Source: Methanobacterium veterum (GTDB taxonomy: Archaea; Methanobacteriota; Methanobacteria; Methanobacteriales; Methanobacteriaceae). From it: DNA of 64,000 nucleotides. Below the pieces are notes generated by a model. It saw only the letters and a list, made by a program, of their open reading frames with translations. It made no database searches and was not told where the DNA came from. The translations under genes were made by a program, and so were the position numbers. The DNA lies in NCBI RefSeq assembly GCF_000745485.1, contig NZ_KN050693.1, forward strand, positions 473,995 to 537,994. The letters are read 5' to 3'. This document shows positions 35,415-45,529 of this stretch, piece after piece (within the stretch, counting starts at the first letter, position 1; the number at the start of each line of letters is the position of its first letter).

Positions 35415-36101
35415 ATGTCATTTCAAATTGAAGTCAACCAAATAGCAGACGGCTGGGAAACACTTGTAAAAAAGATCATGGAAGAAGGTAAGGATATAAA
35501 TGATGAAAGGGGCTCATTAACTAAAGAAGTTTTGAACACCCTTGTTACAATAAGAGATCCCCTTGGAAAAAAGCGGTCTAAAAACAATGATGAAAATGAC
35601 ATGTTTGAAGACATACGAATACCTACGGGCTATTTCTGGAGAGGGGAAAAACTTAAAATTTATTCTGAGCAGTTTATAAGTGATGATAAGCAGGGATTTG
35701 TTTATACTTACGGCAACCGTTTGAGAGCACACTTTGAAGGTATTGACCAGATTCAAGTGGCTATTGATAGGCTCAAAAATTGTACTGAATCAAGGAGATC
35801 AATTTCTGTAACATGGGACCCAACTGTTGATACAAAAGTCGATGAAGTACCGTGCATGATCCTTGTAGATCTCAAAATAAGGGACGGAAAACTTTATACG
35901 ACTGGCCTATGGAGGTCACACGACATCTATGGCGCCTGGTTCCCAAATGCGGTTGGTTTAACTTATTTAACCAAATATGCAGCTGATCAGCTTGGTGTAG
36001 AAGTAGGGGAGATTACAATCCACTCCATAAGTGCCCATATTTACGAAGTTAATTTTGATGACGCTAAAAAAACTTTAAGCATGCAGATGTTTGGTTTATA
36101 G
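35415..36101 (+). CDS. thyA: Archaeal thymidylate synthase (ThyA-type)
   Basis: 228 aa, shorter than bacterial ThyA, as in methanogens. It makes dTMP from dUMP with a methylene-tetrahydromethanopterin-type donor. The catalytic Cys lies in DEVPCMILVDL (about 153-163); RRSISVTWDP gives the phosphate-binding Arg pair and NAVGLTYLTKYAADQLG the Asn-containing base-recognition region, HSISAHIYE the end strand. Family is divergent from bacterial ThyA, so motifs are looser. GGAG precedes the ATG. It lies behind metE. Confidence 0.85.
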   Translation: MSFQIEVNQIADGWETLVKKIMEEGKDINDERGSLTKEVLNTLVTIRDPLGKKRSKNNDENDMFEDIRIPTGYFWRGEKLKIYSEQFISDDKQGFVYTYGNRLRAHFEGIDQIQVAIDRLKNCTESRRSISVTWDPTVDTKVDEVPCMILVDLKIRDGKLYTTGLWRSHDIYGAWFPNAVGLTYLTKYAADQLGVEVGEITIHSISAHIYEVNFDDAKKTLSMQMFGL

Positions 36102-36144
36102 TGAATTAACGGCTAATTTATTTATTTTTTTAAATGGTTAGATT

Positions 36145-37074
36145 ATGAAAGACTTGTTAAACAAAATTTCTGTACCTATATCTGGTTTAATGCTGGGTCT
36201 AGCGGAAGCAGGGAATTTAGTATCTTCTCAAGAAGTTGCACTTAAAACTATATTTGGGGCTATATCGGCACTGATTTTAGCGTTAATTTTAATAAAAATA
36301 GCTTCTAATCCAAGGGCATTTAAGGGAGATTTAGATAATCCTGCTGTTGCGGGTGTTGCTTCCACTTTTCCAATGGGAATCATTGTTTTATCAACATATG
36401 TTAATTCATTTTTCCCTGCTGCGGCTTATGCCATGTGGATTGCAGGGATTTTAATGCAGTTTGCTATTGTAATTCTGTTTACCTGGAAATTTATCTTTAA
36501 TTTTAATATAAACAAAGTATTTCCATGTTATTTTGTTGTTTATGTTGGAATTGCAGTTGGGAGTATAGTGGCGCCGATATTTAACGCTGAGGACGTTGGA
36601 ATGGTGTTGTTCTGGTTTGGCTTTATATCTTATTTGATTTTATTGCCGGTAATGCTTTACCGGGTGTTTGTAGTCAAATCTTTTCCAGAACCAGCCATTC
36701 CTACATTGACTATTTTTGCAGCGCCTTCAAGCATCTGTTTAGCGGGATATCTAAGCTCTTTTAATGTTATAAACATGAATCTTTTCTGGGTACTGGTTAT
36801 TTCAGCAGTAATCATGTTTTTTGCAGTGCTTTTGTACATGCCTAAAATGCTTAAATTAAAGTTTTATCCGAGTTATTCTGCATTTGCATTTCCATTGGTA
36901 ATCAGCGCCATTGCAATGCAGTATGCAAATAGTTTTCTGGCAAATATGAACATTGAAATACCTTTGCTTCAGTATGTTGGGTACTTTGAGGAACTGCTGG
37001 CGGTTTTATTCGTTGTTTATGTGCTGGTTCATTATGCCAATTTTTTATTTGGAGATTATAAGAAAACAAGTTAA
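36145..37074 (+). CDS. TDT-family transporter (TehA/Mae1-like)
   Basis: 309 aa with ten membrane helices, typical of the tellurite-resistance/dicarboxylate transporter family that includes TehA and SLAC1 anion channels. Characteristic blocks: VAGVASTFPMGIIVLSTY, NINKVFPCYFVVYVGIAVG, FPEPAIPTLTIFAAPSSICLAGYL and FYPSYSAFAFPLVISAIA. Substrate (organic acid, sulfite or anion) cannot be told. Short ribosome site; 43 nt behind thyA, perhaps the same transcript. Confidence 0.82.
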   Translation: MKDLLNKISVPISGLMLGLAEAGNLVSSQEVALKTIFGAISALILALILIKIASNPRAFKGDLDNPAVAGVASTFPMGIIVLSTYVNSFFPAAAYAMWIAGILMQFAIVILFTWKFIFNFNINKVFPCYFVVYVGIAVGSIVAPIFNAEDVGMVLFWFGFISYLILLPVMLYRVFVVKSFPEPAIPTLTIFAAPSSICLAGYLSSFNVINMNLFWVLVISAVIMFFAVLLYMPKMLKLKFYPSYSAFAFPLVISAIAMQYANSFLANMNIEIPLLQYVGYFEELLAVLFVVYVLVHYANFLFGDYKKTS

Positions 37075-37113
37075 ATTCAATGTTTTTAGATGAAAATTAA
37101 AAACTTATAAAGT

Positions 37114-37329
37114 TTAAACAGTTTCATCATTTTTATATTCTAAAATATCTCCAGGTTGACATTCTAAAGCCTCACAAATCTTTTCTAAAGTTGAAAATCG
37201 AATTGCCTTTGCTTTTCCATTTTTTAATATAGAAATATTGGCCATGGTTATTCCAACCCTTTCAGAAAGTTCAGTAACGCTCATTTTCCTTTTTGCTAAC
37301 ATCACGTCAATATTAATTATAATTCCCAC
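37114..37329 (-). CDS. Small Cro/C1-type HTH regulator (YozG-like)
   Basis: 71 aa, nearly all a single helix-turn-helix: MLAKRKMSVTELSERVGITMANISILKNGKAKAIRFSTLEKICEALECQPGDILEY. This is the short XRE regulator usually paired with DUF2975 membrane proteins, as here. GTG start; TGAGGT, the end of the DUF2975 stop codon plus following bases, is its ribosome site, so the pair is translationally coupled. Confidence 0.88.
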   Translation of the reverse strand: MGIIINIDVMLAKRKMSVTELSERVGITMANISILKNGKAKAIRFSTLEKICEALECQPGDILEYKNDETV

Positions 37330-37339
37330 ATTATCTACC

Positions 37340-37816
37340 TCAGACCGTTAAATCGTTTTCTGATTTTATATCAATAGCATCTTTTAGAAGCCTTTCAAGA
37401 ATAGCTGCAAAAGTTGCTATTACAACTGGAGCAAAGGTAATGGCTAATCCAATTAGTATAAAACCTGGAGCATCGGTTTCCTTTGCAACTAAATATACGA
37501 CGGGCATACATATAACATACAAAATACTGATTATAACTGCACTATATTTTATGTTCTTTAAAGCATTTACTGATAAATTAGAGAAAGCTTTATTATTATC
37601 AATGAAGTTTAAAAGTTTTAAAGTCTGATACAGAGCAAAGAAAAATGGTACTGCAGGTATAATTAAACCCAGTAAGATAGCATAATGTAAGTATATTAAT
37701 TCTCCTTCTAACACTCTATTTGCAAACCAGTACATACCTAATATGCATAAAACAAGTACTGCAAGCCCCATAATAGAAATAAGCCCTCTTAAAAAAATTG
37801 TTGATCCTCTCTCCAT
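37340..37816 (-). CDS. DUF2975 membrane protein
   Basis: 158 aa with four membrane helices (LISIMGLAVLVLCILGMYWF; YLHYAILLGLIIPAVPFFFAL; SAVIISILYVICMPVVYLV; FILIGLAITFAPVVIATFAAIL), the DUF2975 layout. Always next to a small XRE regulator and thought to be a regulated membrane unit; role unknown. The tail EDAIDIKSENDLTV lies in the cytoplasm. Divergent from the SDR gene. Confidence 0.82.
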   Translation of the reverse strand: MERGSTIFLRGLISIMGLAVLVLCILGMYWFANRVLEGELIYLHYAILLGLIIPAVPFFFALYQTLKLLNFIDNNKAFSNLSVNALKNIKYSAVIISILYVICMPVVYLVAKETDAPGFILIGLAITFAPVVIATFAAILERLLKDAIDIKSENDLTV

Positions 37817-37981
37817 AATAGAAACACCTCACTTAATTATTATATATTGATTATCGTAAACTATTTATCGAATTACAATATATTTTTATTGATAATAAGA
37901 TTATGTTATATAAATAGTTTTTTCTAAAGCACCAAACTTTAGGAGTATGTAGTCATTAACGGCACATTTTTCCAAAAATCT

Positions 37982-38007
37982 AAAAAATCAAATAGTAAAT
38001 TAATTAA
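37982..38007 (+). repeat. 26-bp element upstream of the SDR gene, copy 1
   Basis: AAAAAATCAAATAGTAAA followed by TTAATTAA; 25 of 26 bases are the same in copy 2 at 39055-39080. It ends 78 nt before the SDR start; copy 2 ends 75 nt before the mch start. Confidence 0.7.
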
Positions 38008-38085
38008 GAATCAAAATAGATAAATAAACATGGAAAATAAAAATAACTTGATTTTGATTGATATAAATCAATTTGAGGTGATTTT

Positions 38086-38835
38086 ATGGATTTCAGTGGT
38101 AAGGTGGCAATTGTAACAGGTGCATCAACTGGTCTGGGTGAAATGATTGCAGAGGAACTTTTTAAACGCGGTGCTAATGTGGTGATCGCAGCGCGCCATG
38201 AAAAACAGTTAGTAGATGTGGCAAATAGGTTGGATCCTACTGGTAAACATGTTTATGCAGTTAAGGCGGATGTTAGGGATCATAACTCTGTTAAAAATTT
38301 AATTGATGCTACCATGGAGCGTTTTGAGGCACTGCACTTTGCAGTAAACAATGCAGGTATTACGGGGCCTGCGGGAACCGCAGTTCCTGATTACGAGATT
38401 TCTGATTGGAATGATGTAATATCAACAGATCTGACAGGTATTTTTCACTGCCTTAAATATGAGATCCTGGCTATTTCTAGCAGTGGAGGCGGTGCTATTG
38501 TGAATATGTCTTCTGCAAATGGTGTAGTTGGAATTGCCGGCCAGGCTGCTTATACGGCAGCAAAACACGGGATCATTGGATTAACTCGTTCAGCGGCCCT
38601 TGAATTTGCAGATAAAGGTATACGTATCAATGCTGTTGGGCCGGGGTATGTCAGCACTCCCCGAATACGCGAAATGCCAGAAGAGGTACTGTCTCAGTTT
38701 GCATCACTGCACCCGATGGGCCGCATGGCAGAACGAAGTGAAATAGCATCTTTTGTGGCTTTTCTACTTTCTGACCAAAGCAGTTTTTCTACAGGTGGAT
38801 TCTATCCTATAGATGGAGGGTACACTGCACGATAG
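38086..38835 (+). CDS. Short-chain dehydrogenase/reductase (SDR, classical)
   Basis: 249 aa. Nucleotide site TGASTGLGE (about 12-20), NNAG (88-91), catalytic Ser in VNMSSANGVV and YTAAKHG (Tyr and Lys, about 153-159); C-terminal GGFYPIDGGYTAR. Basic residues near the end of the second strand (AARHEKQ) suggest NADP(H). Substrate unknown. GGTGAT lies 3 nt before the ATG. Its upstream 26-bp element is shared with mch. The coding style is richer in G and C than its neighbours, which hints at acquisition from a bacterium. Confidence 0.88.
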   Translation: MDFSGKVAIVTGASTGLGEMIAEELFKRGANVVIAARHEKQLVDVANRLDPTGKHVYAVKADVRDHNSVKNLIDATMERFEALHFAVNNAGITGPAGTAVPDYEISDWNDVISTDLTGIFHCLKYEILAISSSGGGAIVNMSSANGVVGIAGQAAYTAAKHGIIGLTRSAALEFADKGIRINAVGPGYVSTPRIREMPEEVLSQFASLHPMGRMAERSEIASFVAFLLSDQSSFSTGGFYPIDGGYTAR

Positions 38836-39054
38836 TTTAAAACTCAAAACATTGAAACAGTACTGGAAATCAATATATGATGCAATGGATTTTAGAGTTA
38901 CATACCTATTTTTTAAGTTTTGTAGGAATCATCTAATTTATGGAAATATCTGTTAAATTTGTATGTCCTTAATATTCAAAAACTAATTTCTAGTTTTTTC
39001 ATAGGTTTTCTACAGAGCTATTTTTTTAATTAAATTGGATCTTAAATAATTTCC

Positions 39055-39080
39055 AAAAAATCAAATAGTAAACTAATTAA
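39055..39080 (+). repeat. 26-bp element upstream of mch, copy 2
   Basis: Same AAAAAATCAAATAGTAAA core as at 37982-37999 with one changed base just after it, placed about 75 nt before the mch start. See copy 1. The remaining sequence of the gap (38836-39155) holds a TATA-like TTTATATAATAA close to mch and nothing else. Confidence 0.7.
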
Positions 39081-39155
39081 AGGACAATAGCTTAAAATCC
39101 ATTTGATAAACAAATTTTGTATTTATATAATAATCACATTATTAGAGGTGAAATA

Positions 39156-40118
39156 ATGGTAAGTGTCAATCTTGAAGCAAAAAAGACAGTAGACTTAATG
39201 ATAAAAAACGCAGATGAATTAAACATAAGCGTAGAAAAACTTGAAAATGGTTCCACAGTCATCGACGCCGGTGTAAATGTCGATGGAAGCCTTAAAGCAG
39301 GGGAACTTTACACAAAAGTATGTCTAGGAGGACTCGCAGAAGTGGGAATCTCAATTCCAGGAGACCTCTCAGAAAAGTTCGCATTACCTTCTGTAAAGAT
39401 TAAAACTAACTCCCCAGCAATATCAACCCTTGGAGCACAAAAAGCAGGATGGTCTGTAAGCGTAGGTGACTTCTTTGCACTCGGTTCAGGACCTGCAAGG
39501 GCATTAGCTAAAAAACCAGCCCACACCTATGAAGTAATCGGCTATGAAGATGATGCAGATATTGCAATCCTTACCCTAGAAGCTGACAAATTACCTGGCG
39601 CTGACGTGACTGATGCAATCGCAAAAGACTGTGGTGTTTCACCAGAAAACGTTATAGTACTCGTAGCTCCAACATCTTCAATAGTTGGTTCAATCCAGAT
39701 AGCAGGAAGAGTTGTAGAAAACGGTACCTACAAAATGATGGAAGCTTTAGACTTCGATGTTACAAAAGTTAAATTTGCTGCAGGAATCGCACCAATAGCA
39801 CCTGTTGACCCAGACGGACTCAAAGCAATGGGTAAAACAAACGATGCAGTTTTATTCGGTGGTAGGACTTACTACTACATCCAGTCAGAAGAAGGTGACG
39901 ATTTAAAAGCTTTAGCTGAAAACCTCCCATCATCCGCATCAGAAGGATATGGAAAACCATTCTACGACGTATTTAAAGAAGCTGAATACGACTTCTACAA
40001 AATAGATAAAGGAATGTTTGCTCCTGCTGAAGTGGTCATAAACGATCTAAGAACTGGTGAACTCTTCAGAGCAGGATATGTAAACGCTGAGCTCCTTCAA
40101 AAATCATTCGGTTTATAA
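39156..40118 (+). CDS. mch: Methenyltetrahydromethanopterin cyclohydrolase
   Basis: 320 aa from the ATG at 39156, preceded by GAGGTGA; the TTG-type start at 39117 would add 13 unlikely residues. It hydrolyses methenyl-H4MPT to N5-formyl-H4MPT (reverse direction in CO2 reduction), the third step of methanogenesis from CO2. Typical blocks: SVNLEAKKTVDLMI, CLGGLAEVGI, GWSVSVGDFFALGSGPARALA and GRTYYYIQSEEGDD. Codon use is clean and A-ended with preferred codons, as in strongly expressed genes. A T-rich tract follows the stop. It has its own promoter. Confidence 0.97.
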   Translation: MVSVNLEAKKTVDLMIKNADELNISVEKLENGSTVIDAGVNVDGSLKAGELYTKVCLGGLAEVGISIPGDLSEKFALPSVKIKTNSPAISTLGAQKAGWSVSVGDFFALGSGPARALAKKPAHTYEVIGYEDDADIAILTLEADKLPGADVTDAIAKDCGVSPENVIVLVAPTSSIVGSIQIAGRVVENGTYKMMEALDFDVTKVKFAAGIAPIAPVDPDGLKAMGKTNDAVLFGGRTYYYIQSEEGDDLKALAENLPSSASEGYGKPFYDVFKEAEYDFYKIDKGMFAPAEVVINDLRTGELFRAGYVNAELLQKSFGL

Positions 40119-40126
40119 TAATCGAA

Positions 40127-40160
40127 ATTTTTTATTTTTTATTTTTAATTTTTAATTTTT
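40127..40160 (+). terminator. Oligo-T terminator after mch
   Basis: Runs of five or six T separated by single A (AATTTTTTATTTTTTATTTTT), the usual form of an archaeal transcription terminator. No hairpin. Confidence 0.65.
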
Positions 40161-40493
40161 ATAATCAATATCAAGCTGTAATTTTGTTCTGCTATGAAAT
40201 TTCAGCTCTATTTTTATGATGTGTTTTCAGGTAGGATACATATTTAAAATTGTTTGGATTGTATTTTAAGCCATGTATAGGCTTATTTTTGCCTTTTTTA
40301 TTAAATGAATTTAAATAATTAATCAATCACTGATTTAATTATTTCACATCATTTTGTTACAGCGGATAATAATTTAATTACTTGAGACTTCTTAAATAAG
40401 TTTAATCTGGTATAGATTTGGGTGTAAATTTGGAAAAAGTTATTAAATAGGTCTTACTAATTTTCTATTATATAGATTAGGAAGTGAAAAAAT
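40161..40493. other. 333-bp gap
   Basis: AT-rich; a weak TATA-like CTATTATATAG at about 40463 precedes the DUF5518 gene. No other feature seen. Confidence 0.3.
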
Positions 40494-40871
40494 ATGGCTA
40501 ATAATATGATTCAATGGAGACCTATAATTATTGGTACAATAATTGCTGTTATTTTAAGTGTGTTATCAATGCTTAGTTCAGGTTTATTAACCGCTGACTT
40601 TTTACTGGCTGGAATAGCAGTCGGGTTCATGGTTGGGGGAACAATTAAAGATGGAACAATTAATGGAACAATTATGGGTATAATAGGGGCAGTTATATTC
40701 CTTATAATACTGGTAATTATATACGCTAGCCAGGGTTATGGATCTTTAATAACATCCATACTCAGTTATCTGGTAATTTACGTGGTTGCAGATATAATTC
40801 TAGCAATAGTTGGTGGAGTTCTTGGATCTGTAATAAGAGCAGAAATAAAAGAAACTCCAGTTCAAGAATAA
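40494..40871 (+). CDS. DUF5518-like small membrane protein
   Basis: 125 aa, four glycine-rich membrane helices: WRPIIIGTIIAVILSVLSML; LLAGIAVGFMVGGTIKDG; INGTIMGIIGAVIFLIILVIIYA; YLVIYVVADIILAIVGGVLGSVI. It is the stand-alone form of the N-terminal half of the protein at 16605-17324. GGAAGTGA precedes the ATG. Widespread in Methanobacterium, function unknown; the G-rich helices suggest oligomers. Confidence 0.7.
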   Translation: MANNMIQWRPIIIGTIIAVILSVLSMLSSGLLTADFLLAGIAVGFMVGGTIKDGTINGTIMGIIGAVIFLIILVIIYASQGYGSLITSILSYLVIYVVADIILAIVGGVLGSVIRAEIKETPVQE

Positions 40872-41020
40872 GTATTTAACTTATTCTTCTACTTTTTTTA
40901 AGTTATAATTAAACTAGATAAATTGAAAATCAGATTTAAAAATAAATTAACTTTTTTTATAAAAATTGAATCATTAACATATAAAAATAATTTAAAAAAA
41001 AGAGTTATTGGTTTAAATAA

Positions 41021-41049
41021 AAATTTAATGCTTAAAAAGCATTAAATTT
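41021..41049. terminator. 13-bp hairpin between convergent genes
   Basis: Perfect arms AAATTTAATGCTT and AAGCATTAAATTT around an AAA loop, between the DUF5518 gene (+) and the ferredoxin gene (-). Likely a shared terminator. Confidence 0.5.
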
Positions 41050-41067
41050 AATTAATGCTGTGGATAC

Positions 41068-41454
41068 CTATTCAGTGACTTTTATAGCTTTCATTGGGCA
41101 GGAACTGGTGCAGAATGCACATCCAATACATAACTGGTCATCTACTAATATTGTCCAGTCATCAGAGATAGATATGGCCTTTACAGGGCATAAAGAAACG
41201 CATGCACCGCAGTCCACGCATTTTTCTTCCTCTTTTTTCACCACTTTTTTAATAGGATCTACACTAATTCCCTGGCTTTCCATGTATTCAATACTCTCTG
41301 TAACTTGATTTCCTGATATTTCAACCAGCAGTTTACCTCCCTTAGGAGTTATATTTGCCCTTAAAATATTGAAATCTATATCATAGGATTTTATTGTGTC
41401 TGAAATTATTGAGTTATTGGTTATGTCCGGTGAAAATTTTAGCCAGGCCTTCAT
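41068..41454 (-). CDS. NIL-domain di-cluster ferredoxin, subunit of L-aspartate semialdehyde sulfurtransferase
   Basis: 128 aa. N-terminal NIL-like domain (about 1-70) and two [4Fe-4S] motifs [15 protein letters not shown] and [15 protein letters not shown]. It is the partner of the COG1900 protein encoded just upstream. In Methanosarcina the pair MA1821/MA1822 is required to turn aspartate semialdehyde and sulfide into homocysteine, the ferredoxin supplying electrons. The ATG at 41454 overlaps the TGA of the partner gene (ATGA), and GAGGT is 6 nt upstream: tight coupling. Confidence 0.88.
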   Translation of the reverse strand: MKAWLKFSPDITNNSIISDTIKSYDIDFNILRANITPKGGKLLVEISGNQVTESIEYMESQGISVDPIKKVVKKEEEKCVDCGACVSLCPVKAISISDDWTILVDDQLCIGCAFCTSSCPMKAIKVTE

Positions 41455-43001
41455 TTGCACACCTCGTCGTTATTTTTTTCCTTTCCAATTAATCTTGAGA
41501 TATCTTCTGCAGTGATCATTCCCTTAACTTTGTTATCTTTATCAACAATTGGGAGCCCTGAAATCTCATGTTTGTCTATTCTTCTTGCTACTAAATCCAC
41601 AGGTTCATCTTCACGTGCTATTATGACTCTTCTTGTCATGACATCCATCAATTTGGTTTTACCTTTTGCAATAGCATTTGCTATGTCCCATGAAGTCACG
41701 ATCCCCCTGAGCTTGCCATTTTCATCTACAACTGGTAAGTGATTTATGTTGTTATCAACGAGCTTCTTAGCAACGTCGCTTATCCCCTCTGTTGGATATG
41801 CCCTTATTACAGGTTTACTTTCTAAATTCTTTACAAGAGTGGCAGGCTTTGTAATTTCAAGTGGGTTTACAGTGTACCCTTCAGATGGTAACTTTATAAT
41901 AGGTTCTGTAAGGAAGAAGTTGCCTTTAGTTATCCATGCTTTAAGCTCATTTGCAATTTCTTCAGCTTTTTTATAGGATGATAATGGCGATGCGTTAACT
42001 TCCACGCCGTTAATTTCAATTTTACCTGTTTTAAGCTCTTTATAATTTGTTTCTTTTATAACTGGACGGCTGCGCCTTGGAACTCCATAGTCTACAACTT
42101 GGCAGACAATATCTTCATCGCTTATAGCTGTTCTTCTAGCTATGTCCTCGTTTAAAACAGGAATAGGAATTCCAGCACCAACATATAATGTAGGGCCGTA
42201 TTTCTGCATGGTCGCTCCCCTGACGAAATCACTGCTCATCTTTTTCATATCTCCCATGAGCATTAATGTCCCAGAACCGCTGATAGGAACTCCATTTCGA
42301 CGTTCAGCATCAGTAGAGTGCTGTGTTCCTTCACTGATTATGTATCCTTCTCCTCCACACAGGAATATTCGAGTTCCCATGCCTATAGTTTCAAAATAAG
42401 GATCATTAAGGAGAGGACTCAGCTGCCCTGCGCTGGAATAGCTTGCATTCCCAAAATAAGGTAGGAGTGTTCCCATGTAAGTGTATAAGGTTTCTTCAGT
42501 TGAATTTGTAGCAACGGCATAATTTTGATAGCAGTTTCTTGGATTTACCATCACTGCCTGGTTTAATTTATCGAGGGTAATGGTGGTTTCTATCTCCTTC
42601 CGAGGATAACAGTCAGTGCCATAAGCTTCTACGGCAAGATCTATTTCTTTGCCTCTGATTAAATCTTCAATTAAATGAGAACCACCATAATCCATCCCTA
42701 TTTGCGGATTTCTATTTAATTGGGTGGCCCCTATATATGCATCAACAGCAGCAAGCCCTGAATAGGCTTCAACATTATTTAAATATGTTTTATTCATTTT
42801 AATAGGAGGATCAGAATGACCGAAATTTAAAAATGCTCCTGAAGAACACATAGCACCGAATGTACCTGTTGTAACAACATCTATTTCTTCTGCAGCTGAT
42901 TTTGCACCGTTTTGTTCAACAAAGGTTGTCATCTCTGCAGCAGTTAAGACAACAGCGTCACCAGTTTCGATTTTTTGGTTAATCTCTTTGATTGTCTTCA
43001 T
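41451..43001 (-). CDS. L-aspartate semialdehyde sulfurtransferase (COG1900/DUF39) with C-terminal CBS pair
   Basis: 516 aa. The DUF39 domain (about 1-370) has the cysteines needed in the Methanosarcina enzyme: GAMCSSG (Cys52) and [10 protein letters not shown] (Cys131), with HSDPPIK between. Residues about 385-505 are two CBS domains ([18 protein letters not shown]... [16 protein letters not shown] ... [15 protein letters not shown]), probably sensing adenosyl compounds or energy. It converts aspartate semialdehyde and sulfide to homocysteine, an alternative to the acetylhomoserine route, with the downstream ferredoxin. GGTG lies before the ATG. Confidence 0.9.
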   Translation of the reverse strand: MKTIKEINQKIETGDAVVLTAAEMTTFVEQNGAKSAAEEIDVVTTGTFGAMCSSGAFLNFGHSDPPIKMNKTYLNNVEAYSGLAAVDAYIGATQLNRNPQIGMDYGGSHLIEDLIRGKEIDLAVEAYGTDCYPRKEIETTITLDKLNQAVMVNPRNCYQNYAVATNSTEETLYTYMGTLLPYFGNASYSSAGQLSPLLNDPYFETIGMGTRIFLCGGEGYIISEGTQHSTDAERRNGVPISGSGTLMLMGDMKKMSSDFVRGATMQKYGPTLYVGAGIPIPVLNEDIARRTAISDEDIVCQVVDYGVPRRSRPVIKETNYKELKTGKIEINGVEVNASPLSSYKKAEEIANELKAWITKGNFFLTEPIIKLPSEGYTVNPLEITKPATLVKNLESKPVIRAYPTEGISDVAKKLVDNNINHLPVVDENGKLRGIVTSWDIANAIAKGKTKLMDVMTRRVIIAREDEPVDLVARRIDKHEISGLPIVDKDNKVKGMITAEDISRLIGKEKNNDEVCK

Positions 43002-43551
43002 TTCACCACGTCTAATATTATTATAATGATTTTTATAAAAGCAATAGATTTTGCATCTATTTTTTATTTTACTTTAGTCAGCTTCGGTTTTAGAAACGTT
43101 GTAATGTACATTTCGCCTCCACATGCAAGTAAATAAAGTTTAATTAACATAACTGAATTTTTCGTCCCCTAAAATAAAGAGCTTTAGATCAAAAACTTGT
43201 CAATTATATTACCTTATCATAATTGCATTTTTTCTAAGATATATTTAACTCAAATAGTGGTCTCAAGAAACATCACTCATTTTAAATAATGAAATGTGAA
43301 TTTTATTTCGTGGGTAGGGTTATTAAATTCAACAACCAGCTTAAACATAATTAATATAAAGGCCTTATTACATAATATAAATAGCTCTATCTTTTAAAAA
43401 AAATCGCTGCAAGTGATTATTAATTGATGGGGACATTATACTTCTTAATTGTCATATTTTATGGCTAAAATAACATTTATATTGATATCAATACTTTAAG
43501 TAGATTTATTTTGAATAAAAAGAGAAAAATAACAATTAAAGGGAGATATAA
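43002..43551. other. 550-bp gap between the COG1900 pair and tldD
   Basis: AT-rich with no ORF worth calling. A TATA-like ATAACATTTATATTG (about 43469-43483) can serve tldD. On the other side a TTATAATGATTTTTATAAAAGC stretch (near 43018-43040) may hold the promoter of the COG1900 operon. Nothing else. Confidence 0.35.
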
Positions 43552-44925
43552 ATGACAAATCAACTAGATCTCGATTTATTTGGGGGAATACTCAATAAAA
43601 TAGAAAATAAAGTGGATTATGCTGACATAAGAGTCAGTGATAGTCAAAATACAGCTATCACTATGAAGGATGGTAAAGTTCAGGAGATAAGATCCGGGTC
43701 TGATTTTGGAACTGTTATCAGGGTTTTGAAAAATGGGGCATGGGGTTCGGCATTTACAACCGAGCTTTCAAGGATGGATGAAGTCGTAGAAACTGCCCTT
43801 AAACTGGTAAAATCATTAAAAAGTGACGTGGAACTTGCAGATGTTGAGGCAAAAGTTGACAGTGTAAAATCAAAGGCAAAAATAAAACCTTCTAATGTAT
43901 CAATCGAGGACAAAAAGGACCTCATGAATGAAGTCAACCAGGCTGCAACTATCGAAAAAATAGTAAGTACTACAGTAAGCTATGTTGATGCAGAAGGAAA
44001 AAGCTTATTTTTAAACACTGAAGGTACTTCAATTACAAATGAAGAATCACGGGTTGCCATGTTCTTGAATGCTGTTGCATCAGAAGAAGATATGATCCAG
44101 TTTGGACATGGAAGTATTGGGGGAGCACGTGGATTTGAAGTGCTTCAAAAACAGGACATAGAGAAATTTGGAAGAAAGGCTGCAGATAAAGCGGTAAGAC
44201 TTTTAAATGCAAACAAACCACCTTCTGGAAAATTTCCAGTGATACTGGACTGTGAACTCACGGGTGTATTTATACATGAAGCTGTAGGACATGCTTCAGA
44301 AGCTGATCTTATTTTACAGAATGATTCTATCCTCAAAGGTAAAATGGGGACTCAAATTGGATCAGAATTAGTTACAATAATAGATGATGCCAGCATGGAT
44401 GCATTTGGTTATTATCCCTACGATGCAGAAGGTGTAAAAACCAGTGAAAATGTACTGGTTAAAAATGGAATGCTTGTATCTCTGTTAAGTTCCAGAGAGT
44501 CTGCGGCAAAACTTGGAATTCCGTCTTCAGGAAATGCAAGATCTAGAGTTGGGGATCAGCCAATTGTTAGAATGAGTAATACATACCTTAAACCTGGCGA
44601 TATGAAATTTGAAGAGTTAATTGAAGATATGGCTAATGGAATTTACCTTAAAGGTTCTAGGGGAGGACAGGTAGACACTGGAAAAGGTATTTTCCAGTTC
44701 AATGCTGCTGAGTCGTTCATGATAGAAAATGGGGAAGTAAAAGACCCACTCAGAGATGTATCTTTATCTGGAAACATTTTGGAAATCCTCAATAAAGTGG
44801 ACGGCGTTGGAAGCGACTTCAAACTAAGCATTGGATTCTGCGGAAAAGGAGGTCAAACTGCTCCAGTTGGAGATGGGGGACCTCATGTAAGAGTCAGCGA
44901 AGCGACCGTTGGGGGAGCAATGTAA
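43552..44925 (+). CDS. tldD: TldD family metalloprotease
   Basis: 457 aa, normal for TldD. The zinc motif [13 protein letters not shown] (HExxxH, about 240-252) and the third ligand (Cys in [24 protein letters not shown], 427 on) are complete. With TldE it forms a heterodimer degrading unfolded peptides, as in maturation of microcin-type peptides in bacteria. No tldE is beside it; in many archaea the partner is elsewhere. GGGAGAT precedes the ATG. AMMECR1 follows 43 nt on. Confidence 0.88.
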   Translation: MTNQLDLDLFGGILNKIENKVDYADIRVSDSQNTAITMKDGKVQEIRSGSDFGTVIRVLKNGAWGSAFTTELSRMDEVVETALKLVKSLKSDVELADVEAKVDSVKSKAKIKPSNVSIEDKKDLMNEVNQAATIEKIVSTTVSYVDAEGKSLFLNTEGTSITNEESRVAMFLNAVASEEDMIQFGHGSIGGARGFEVLQKQDIEKFGRKAADKAVRLLNANKPPSGKFPVILDCELTGVFIHEAVGHASEADLILQNDSILKGKMGTQIGSELVTIIDDASMDAFGYYPYDAEGVKTSENVLVKNGMLVSLLSSRESAAKLGIPSSGNARSRVGDQPIVRMSNTYLKPGDMKFEELIEDMANGIYLKGSRGGQVDTGKGIFQFNAAESFMIENGEVKDPLRDVSLSGNILEILNKVDGVGSDFKLSIGFCGKGGQTAPVGDGGPHVRVSEATVGGAM

Positions 44926-44968
44926 ATTATTTTTTCTATTTATTTTTTTATTTTAGGGGGTAAATTTA

Positions 44969-45529
44969 ATGGTATCTGAAGAAGAAGGAAAATTTCTGGT
45001 AAAACTCGCAAAGGAGTCCATAAAAAATTATATAGTCCGCAGAAAAATTATGGATGTACCTGAAGATGTTCCTAATAATTTAAAAGAAGATATGGGCGCA
45101 TTTGTAACCTTAAATAAGAATGGAATGCTCAGGGGATGTATAGGTTATTCAGAACCCGTTAAGCCGCTTGTAAATGCTGTAATTGATGTTGCTATATCTG
45201 CTGCAGTAAATGATCCTCGTTTTCCACCGGTAAGCCTTGATGAAATAGACGACCTTGAAATTGAAGTAAGTGTACTTACAAAACCTGAGATTATTGAGGT
45301 TGAGAAACCTGAAGAATATCTGGATAAGATTGAAATAGGTAAAGACGGCCTTATTATAGAAAGAGGCCCATTCAAAGGGTTGTTACTTCCACAAGTAGCT
45401 GTAGAATGGGGATGGAATGTAGAGGAGTTCTTATATAATACCTGTACAAAAGCAGGACTTACTGCAGACTGCTGGCTCTACAATGATGTAAAAATCTATA
45501 AATTCCATTCAGAAATTTTCCATGAATAA
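44969..45529 (+). CDS. AMMECR1 domain protein
   Basis: 186 aa, entirely an AMMECR1 domain, with the invariant hexapeptide as LRGCIG (about 50-55), followed by ISAAVNDPRFPPVSLDEIDDLEIEVSVLT and LLLPQVAVEWGW. Cellular role unproven; archaeal members are often next to MEMO-like genes, not here. GGGGG stands 7 nt before the ATG. The last 27 nt of the gene are imperfectly repeated about 90 nt downstream. Confidence 0.9.
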   Translation: MVSEEEGKFLVKLAKESIKNYIVRRKIMDVPEDVPNNLKEDMGAFVTLNKNGMLRGCIGYSEPVKPLVNAVIDVAISAAVNDPRFPPVSLDEIDDLEIEVSVLTKPEIIEVEKPEEYLDKIEIGKDGLIIERGPFKGLLLPQVAVEWGWNVEEFLYNTCTKAGLTADCWLYNDVKIYKFHSEIFHE

